In this document: one piece after another, positions 8,368-12,604 of the stretch | How positions within the stretch are numbered: position 1 is the first letter of the stretch | Layout: each line of letters starts with the position of its first letter | Source of the DNA: CAZEMR01 sp964513465 | Lineage (GTDB): Bacteria > Bacteroidota > Ignavibacteria > Kapaibacteriales > UBA2268 | Length of the DNA: 12,604 nucleotides | Direction of reading: 5' to 3' | Assembly (NCBI GenBank): GCA_964513465.1 | Contig: CAZEMR010000085.1 | Coordinates: 1 to 12,604, forward strand | The notes under the pieces: model-generated | Databases searched by the model: none | Seen by the model: the letters and a program-made list of their open reading frames with translations, nothing else | Told to the model about the DNA's origin: nothing | Translations under genes and position numbers: made by a program

Positions 8368-9371
8368 TGCAATTAATTATACAAATACTGACTGTCGCAT
8401 TGCCGGTGATCGCATTTCTGGGGCTGCTGCTCGCGCTGGATAGCTTTAAGCTGGTGCGGGCGAGCGATTTGTTCGTCTCGCTTGCGCTGGGAGTGGCGGC
8501 AGCTTCGCTCTCGCTGGTGATTAATAATTCAATCCGCGAAATTTTCGAAATTTCTTATAACAAATATGCGCAGTCGGGCGGCCCTGCGGTCGAGGAAATC
8601 GTCAAGATGTCCTTCCTTGCGTTTATGATACTGCGCGGACGGATCGGCTTTATGATCGATGGAGCGATCCTCGGATTTGCCGTGGGGGCTGGCTTCGCGG
8701 TGGTCGAGAACATCCTTTTCGTCGGCTGGGGCATATCCGCAAGCTGGCCGGTGCTGATAGTGCGCGGATTCGGCACTGCGATAATGCACGGCGGCACTCT
8801 TGCGGTTGCGGCTATTGTGGCGTTTTCGTTCATAAACCGCACGGGGGTGGCGCGGCTTATATATATATTGCCCGGCCTGCTGATTTCGCTGGCACTGCAT
8901 ATGATGTATAACCAGTTCCTGCTGCCGCCGTTGATCTCGTCGATTATCATAATCGTATTGATGCCGGCGCTGCTGATTGTTGTGTTTGCGCTCAATGAGA
9001 AATCGCTTTCGGACTGGCTCGAGATAGAATTCGACGAGGAAGTCGATTTGCTGAAAGACATCAATCGGGGCGAGTTTTCCAATAGCCGCGCTGGACGATA
9101 TTTCATGAAAATACGCCACAGATTCCCGCCCGAGGTGGTATTCGACCTGTTGTGCTATATCCGGCTGAGTCTCGAGCTTTCGCTGCAGGCCAAAGCCAGC
9201 ATCATGCTGCGCGAGGCCGGGGTCGGTCAGCCGGACGATCCGGAATTGCATTTTAAATTCGCAGAACTCGAAGCTTTGAAAAAAAATATCGGCAAAACCG
9301 GACTGATCGCGCTCGCGCCGATACTTCCCTCCGACCACAAAGACCTTTGGAAGCTGCGCCGGCTTGGCTGA
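8367..9371 (+). CDS. PrsW family intramembrane glutamic protease with a C-terminal cytoplasmic-type extension
   Basis: 334 residues from the ATG at 8367, which shares one base with the previous stop (TGATG). A GTG at 8364 would add one residue; the ATG is preferred. Several hydrophobic helices cover residues 1-210. The PrsW/CPBP-type motifs are present: paired glutamates in E76-E77-I-V-K80, F110-A-V-V-E114-N115 in a glycine-rich helix (GFAVGAGFAVVEN), His141 in a following helix and His178 in ALHMMYNQF. In Bacillus PrsW such a protein cuts an anti-sigma factor within the membrane; the CPBP superfamily is broader, so the substrate cannot be assumed here. Residues about 212-334 form a hydrophilic, partly helical tail (EIEFDEEVDLLKD; FKFAELEALKKN) absent from minimal PrsW proteins. 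Tight coupling to the metalloprotease/barrel gene suggests a shared process. No anti-sigma or sigma factor gene is visible in the window. Confidence 0.85.
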   Translation: MQLIIQILTVALPVIAFLGLLLALDSFKLVRASDLFVSLALGVAAASLSLVINNSIREIFEISYNKYAQSGGPAVEEIVKMSFLAFMILRGRIGFMIDGAILGFAVGAGFAVVENILFVGWGISASWPVLIVRGFGTAIMHGGTLAVAAIVAFSFINRTGVARLIYILPGLLISLALHMMYNQFLLPPLISSIIIIVLMPALLIVVFALNEKSLSDWLEIEFDEEVDLLKDINRGEFSNSRAGRYFMKIRHRFPPEVVFDLLCYIRLSLELSLQAKASIMLREAGVGQPDDPELHFKFAELEALKKNIGKTGLIALAPILPSDHKDLWKLRRLG

Positions 9372-9442
9372 TGGCTCCAAATTGATTCAATCTTAACCCT
9401 TAATTTAAAACAGATTCATTTGCCTTTTGTAATATGCGAATC

Positions 9443-9461
9443 CCGCAGTAGTACGCTGCGG
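9443..9461. repeat. GC-rich hairpin in the 120-bp gap upstream of the histidine kinase gene
   Basis: CCGCAG (9443-9448) and CTGCGG (9456-9461) are perfect reverse complements around a 7-base loop. No T tract follows, so a classical terminator is unlikely. The hairpin lies 31 bp before the kinase start, in the only gap here long enough (9372-9491) to hold a promoter. A TAATAT at 9430-9435 could be a -10 element but I find no convincing -35 partner, nor a Bacteroidota-type TAnnTTTG. Possible operator or 5' leader structure; role unknown. Confidence 0.35.
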
Positions 9462-9491
9462 AAATGCTGATTAATCTGAGGCAAATGCGAA

Positions 9492-11921
9492 ATGAAAAGG
9501 ATCAAACTAACGCTGTATTCGAAGCTTTTGATGCTGGCGGCGGCTCTGGAGCTTATTCTTGGCGTGATCGTCGTGTCGTCGCTTTATGTGTTCGATACGC
9601 TGAACGAACGCGATATAATGCGCCGCGCCGAGAACGTGATGCTCGAAAGCTGCCGGCTGCGCACGGAATTCTCGAAAAAGAAAGATCTTGCGATTCGCGA
9701 TAAATTTCATTCGCGGATGCAAAAATTCGAAGAGATTATCCGCATCGCCGAACACAACGAAGAGCTTGCCGCGCTTTTGATGCTGCAAAATGATTATCAC
9801 AAATTATTTGAAAATTATGTGGAAATGATACAGACCCGTGGCCTGAACGAAAATCTTGGGGTCGAGGGGCATTTCCGCAAAAATGTGCATAATATCGAGG
9901 ATATTCTGCGCGGGGTGGACGACCGCCGTGTGTATGTGGATATGCTTCAGGCGCGCCGCAGCGAAAAGGATTTTATTATGCGCCGCAGCGATAAATATAT
10001 AGAAAGGGTCGGCGCGGCCGTCGATTCGTTGGTTGCGCACAGCGCTGATATGAGGATTCCGGAGGCGAAACGAATCGAGATAATCAAATTGTCGCAGGTG
10101 TATTATCTGTCGTTTCTGGAGCTGGTCAGGATATTCCAGCGGCTGGAAGAGCAGCAGAAAAATCTGGAATTCTACGAAAACAAAATCCGGACGCAGCTCG
10201 AAATCATGGTCGAGGAGCGGGCCGAAAAAGCCTCGGTTATCCAGAACGCGCAGTTGGGTGTGGTGGCGTTTTCGGTGCTGCTCGGAGTGGCGCTTTCGGT
10301 TGTGCTGGGACGCCAGATGACCCGTCCGCTGGTGGGACTTCAGAAAGCCGCAGGGCAGTTGGCGGGCGGGGATTACAACGCCACTGTGGATGTGCGCGGC
10401 AATGACGAAATTGCCGACCTTGGGCGGGCTTTCAATTCGATGGTTATAAATATAAGGAATTCGAGCGAAACTATTATGCAGCAGCAGGAGCGAATGAAGG
10501 ATCAGAATATAGAGCTCGAGCTGCTTGCCGAGGATCTGAAACAATCGTTCAACAATCTGTCGGTGCTGAGTAATATCGGGCAGAGCATTACATCGGCGCT
10601 GAATTTCGAGGATTTGTTCGAGAAGCTTTACGCCGAGCTGAGCACGGTGATCGATTCATCCGGTTTGTGCATCGGGCTTTATTGCGAGGAGGCCGGGACG
10701 ATCGAATACCGTTTGGTGATGGAGAACGGTCAGCGCCGTCCGCCTTTGACGGTTGGGATTAGCGGCGAGCCTCGGCTTGATGCGCTGGCGGTTGTTAATC
10801 ATCAGGAAATCTTTATAAACGAATTCGATAAGGATATCGAATATCTGGTTCGCGACTACGAATGGGCTGCACGGCCGGAGAGCATTCGCGCAATGAGCGA
10901 GCATTCAAATTCCGGTATATATATACCGATTACCGCAGAAAATAAGGTGATCGGAATACTTTCGATCGAAAGCCAGGACTCGCGGGTTTATAAGCAGCAC
11001 CACCTTGATATGGTGCGCAATCTGGCATCGTATATCGCAATTGCGCTGCTGAATGCCAAATCATTCGAGGAAATCCGCAGCTCGCATGACGAAATCCGCC
11101 GGGCGCACGAATCGCTCCAGAAAACGCAGGATCAGCTTATTCAGGCCGAGAAGCTCGCATCGCTTGGCCAGCTTACCACGGGCATTGCCCACGAAATTCG
11201 TAATCCACTGAATTTTATAAATAATTTCTCGGACGGCACGCGCGAGCTATGCATGGAGCTTATGACCGAGGTGGACGCGCTTAACGGCGCTGTGGCTTCG
11301 GAAAAAATACTTCCGGTGCGGGAAGTCATATCCGAAATTGCGGGCCATCTGGAGACCATCGCCAATAATGGCCGCAGGATTGATAATATCGTCAAATCTA
11401 TGATGGAGCACGCGCGGGGAGGCTCGGGCAGAAAGATCCCCACTTCGGTTAATGAATTCGTAAAGGATTATGCCAGAATGGCTTATAAAGGATTCTCGAG
11501 TCAGTATAAATCGTTTCGGGCTAAAATCCGAACCGAATTCGACGAATCCGCACCTATGGCCGCGATACGCCAGCAGGACCTGAGCCGGGTGATAACAAAT
11601 CTGGTGGATAATGCCTGCTATTCGATGAATAAAAAATTACAGACGAAAACGGGTGAATACCATCCGGAAATTACGATAAACACTAAAGATATGAAAGATA
11701 TAGTAGAGCTTAGAATCAGGGATAATGGCTGCGGAATGCCGCGCGAGGTGATGGACAAAATATTCAATCCGTTCTTTACTACCAAACCCGCCGGAGACGG
11801 CACCGGGCTTGGGCTTTCGCTGAGTTATGATATAATTACCAATGGGCATTCAGGAGAAATGACAGTTAAAAGCGAGGAAGGAAATTATGCTGAATTTATT
11901 ATCAGATTACCCAAAAGCTGA
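9492..11921 (+). CDS. Sensor histidine kinase: HBM-like sensor, HAMP, GAF, HisKA, HATPase
   Basis: 809 residues; GAGG at about 9478-9481 precedes the ATG by some 10 bases. Transmembrane helix 1 is at about 11-34 and helix 2 at 255-273, enclosing a mainly helical periplasmic region of about 220 residues. Its ARRSEKDFIMRRSDKYIERV stretch resembles the hallmark helix of HBM (helical bimodular) sensor domains, known in chemoreceptors that bind small organic acids. A HAMP domain follows (about 274-321), a coiled coil, a GAF domain (about 365-530), a second coiled coil, HisKA with phospho-acceptor His567 in GIAHEIRNPL, and HATPase with N box NLVDNA (Asn707), G1 DNGCGMP, FNPFFTTKP and G2 GTGLGLS. 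All motifs for an active kinase are intact. The ligand is unknown. The downstream regulator overlaps its 3' end by 35 bp and is the obvious partner, though its HisKA-like tail is unusual. Confidence 0.93.
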   Translation: MKRIKLTLYSKLLMLAAALELILGVIVVSSLYVFDTLNERDIMRRAENVMLESCRLRTEFSKKKDLAIRDKFHSRMQKFEEIIRIAEHNEELAALLMLQNDYHKLFENYVEMIQTRGLNENLGVEGHFRKNVHNIEDILRGVDDRRVYVDMLQARRSEKDFIMRRSDKYIERVGAAVDSLVAHSADMRIPEAKRIEIIKLSQVYYLSFLELVRIFQRLEEQQKNLEFYENKIRTQLEIMVEERAEKASVIQNAQLGVVAFSVLLGVALSVVLGRQMTRPLVGLQKAAGQLAGGDYNATVDVRGNDEIADLGRAFNSMVINIRNSSETIMQQQERMKDQNIELELLAEDLKQSFNNLSVLSNIGQSITSALNFEDLFEKLYAELSTVIDSSGLCIGLYCEEAGTIEYRLVMENGQRRPPLTVGISGEPRLDALAVVNHQEIFINEFDKDIEYLVRDYEWAARPESIRAMSEHSNSGIYIPITAENKVIGILSIESQDSRVYKQHHLDMVRNLASYIAIALLNAKSFEEIRSSHDEIRRAHESLQKTQDQLIQAEKLASLGQLTTGIAHEIRNPLNFINNFSDGTRELCMELMTEVDALNGAVASEKILPVREVISEIAGHLETIANNGRRIDNIVKSMMEHARGGSGRKIPTSVNEFVKDYARMAYKGFSSQYKSFRAKIRTEFDESAPMAAIRQQDLSRVITNLVDNACYSMNKKLQTKTGEYHPEITINTKDMKDIVELRIRDNGCGMPREVMDKIFNPFFTTKPAGDGTGLGLSLSYDIITNGHSGEMTVKSEEGNYAEFIIRLPKS
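11874..11882 (+). promoter_or_regulatory. Strong ribosome binding site deciding the response regulator start
   Basis: GAGGAAGGA lies just before the ATG at 11887, inside the end of the kinase gene. It favours that start over the in-frame ATG at 11926, which has no such site but gives a more typical receiver N-terminus (MDTPAKAKSSKILIVDDE). The bases also encode the Glu-Glu-Gly of the kinase's final strands, so part of the match may be coincidence. Confidence 0.45.
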
Positions 11922-12579
11922 AACGATGGATACTCCGGCAAAGGCTAAATCATCGAAAATACTGATAGTTGACGACGAGCCGGACGTCGAGGGAATGTTT
12001 CGCCTCAGATTTCGCCGGCAGATTCGCGAGGGGATTTATAATTTTAAATTTGCCGGCAACGGACTCGAGGCCGTCGGGCAACTCGAACGCGAACCCGATA
12101 TAGACCTTGTGGTTACGGATATTAATATGCCGGAGATGGACGGCCTGACTTTGCTGAATAATCTGATCGGAATCAATCCTGACCTTCGGGCGATTATCAT
12201 TTCGGCGTATGGTAATATGGAGAATATTCGCTCGGCGATGAACGGCGGGGCATATGATTTTTTGACTAAGCCGCTGAATTTTGAAGATTTAGAAAGCACT
12301 ATGCGGAAGTCTCTGCGGTTGATTCACGAGGCTCGGGCATTGCGTGAGGCCAAACGCGAGGCATTGCAGCGGCGCCGCCGTGCCAATGAGCAAATCCGCA
12401 AGGCGCTGAATAAGGAAAAGGAGTTGAATGCACTGAAAAACAGATTCATATCGATGCTCTCGCAGCAGTATCGCACTCCGCTGACCGTAATCCAGACGTC
12501 GCAGGACGTGCTTCGCAAAGGGCTGCCGGAACTGAGCGAAATGCCCCATGGGCAGTTATTGGACAATCTTAACGAATAG
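11887..12579 (+). CDS. Response regulator receiver with a coiled coil and a truncated HisKA-like domain
   Basis: 230 residues to the TAG at 12577. The receiver domain is complete: acidic pair in ILIVDDEPDV, phospho-acceptor Asp78 in TDINMPEMDG, Ser106 in IIISAYGN and Lys128 in FLTKPLNF. The stretch FRLRFRRQIREGIYNFKFAG resembles receivers found at the start of larger hybrid proteins. A basic and acidic coiled coil spans about 142-188. Residues 187-230 then match the start of a HisKA dimerisation domain (RFISMLSQQYRTPLTVIQ) but with Gln193-Gln194 where the phospho-accepting His-Glu belong. The frame is closed by TAG, yet the codons after it encode I-R-S-M-T-N-L-L, which fits the second HisKA helix, so the gene may be a longer one carrying a nonsense codon, or a genuinely shortened regulator. 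Alternative start: ATG 11926. Probably co-transcribed with, and phosphorylated by, the upstream kinase. Confidence 0.8.
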   Translation: MLNLLSDYPKAETMDTPAKAKSSKILIVDDEPDVEGMFRLRFRRQIREGIYNFKFAGNGLEAVGQLEREPDIDLVVTDINMPEMDGLTLLNNLIGINPDLRAIIISAYGNMENIRSAMNGGAYDFLTKPLNFEDLESTMRKSLRLIHEARALREAKREALQRRRRANEQIRKALNKEKELNALKNRFISMLSQQYRTPLTVIQTSQDVLRKGLPELSEMPHGQLLDNLNE

Positions 12580-12604
12580 ATCAGGTCTATGACAAATTTG
12601 CTGG
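12577..12604 (+). other. In-frame TAG followed by continuing HisKA-like coding sequence to the window edge
   Basis: The TAG at 12577-12579 falls between ...LDNLNE and an open frame reading I-R-S-M-T-N-L-L. A single C to T change (CAG to TAG, Gln to stop) would explain it. Only nine further codons are visible, so it cannot be shown here whether an HATPase domain follows. Confidence 0.6.

Noticed and set aside
8529..9380. Long minus-strand open frame (283 codons) opposite the PrsW gene
   Set aside because: It is antisense to a gene with clear family motifs, is rich in Arg, His and Gln as expected of a shadow frame, and shows no recognisable domain.
9382..9410. TTGATT-17-TTAAAA as a sigma-70 type promoter for the kinase gene
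   Set aside because: The -10 matches only three of six consensus bases and the host's promoter consensus is unknown, so I do not list it as a feature.
9464..9703. Plus-strand open frame of 79 codons at the kinase start
   Set aside because: Out of frame with the kinase and overlapping its start almost completely; no ribosome binding site and no protein-like pattern.
9804..10544. Minus-strand open frame of 246 codons opposite the histidine kinase
   Set aside because: His-, Leu- and Gln-rich translation with no domain pattern, lying entirely within a certain kinase gene.

Overview
The window is 12.6 kb of continuous bacterial coding sequence, with every supportable gene on the + strand and very short gaps (the longest is 120 bp). 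A C-terminal type IX secretion (T9SS) type A sorting domain on the first gene, an OmpA-type outer membrane protein, a lipoprotein opening with the C-S-D-S-T-G-P pattern and a large outer membrane beta-barrel all point to a diderm of the Bacteroidota/Chlorobiota (FCB) group. A Kapabacteria- or Ignavibacteria-like lineage is my best guess, but it is inference. GC content is moderate by eye. No tRNA, rRNA, CRISPR array, transposase, integrase or phage gene is visible.

Left part (2-3399): the 3' end of a secreted T9SS cargo protein (two ASH/choice-of-anchor D domains, a cohesin-like region, a sorting domain) overlaps by 4 bp a 680-aa outer membrane protein with an N-terminal barrel and two OmpA-type peptidoglycan-binding domains. 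Middle part (3466-9371): four envelope genes in one direction. They are a lipoprotein resembling DUF4382 proteins, a single-pass membrane protein of unknown family whose C-terminal third is an array of about nine-residue repeats, a 973-aa protein joining a gluzincin metalloprotease-like domain, a TolB-type propeller and an outer membrane beta-barrel, and a PrsW-family intramembrane protease that starts inside the stop codon of the previous gene. Right part (9492-12604): a two-component pair, made of an 809-aa sensor histidine kinase (HBM-like helical sensor, HAMP, GAF, HisKA, HATPase) overlapping a response regulator with a C-terminal HisKA-like segment.

Three points stand out. The receiver gene ends at an in-frame TAG in the middle of its HisKA-like domain, and the sequence after the TAG, in the same frame, still reads like the rest of that domain. 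The same domain has Gln where the phospho-accepting His should be. The protein at 4215-5420 carries a short-period repeat that I cannot assign to a known family. Taken together, the central genes look like an uncharacterised envelope proteolysis or assembly module next to a signalling pair; that functional link is inferred only from gene order.
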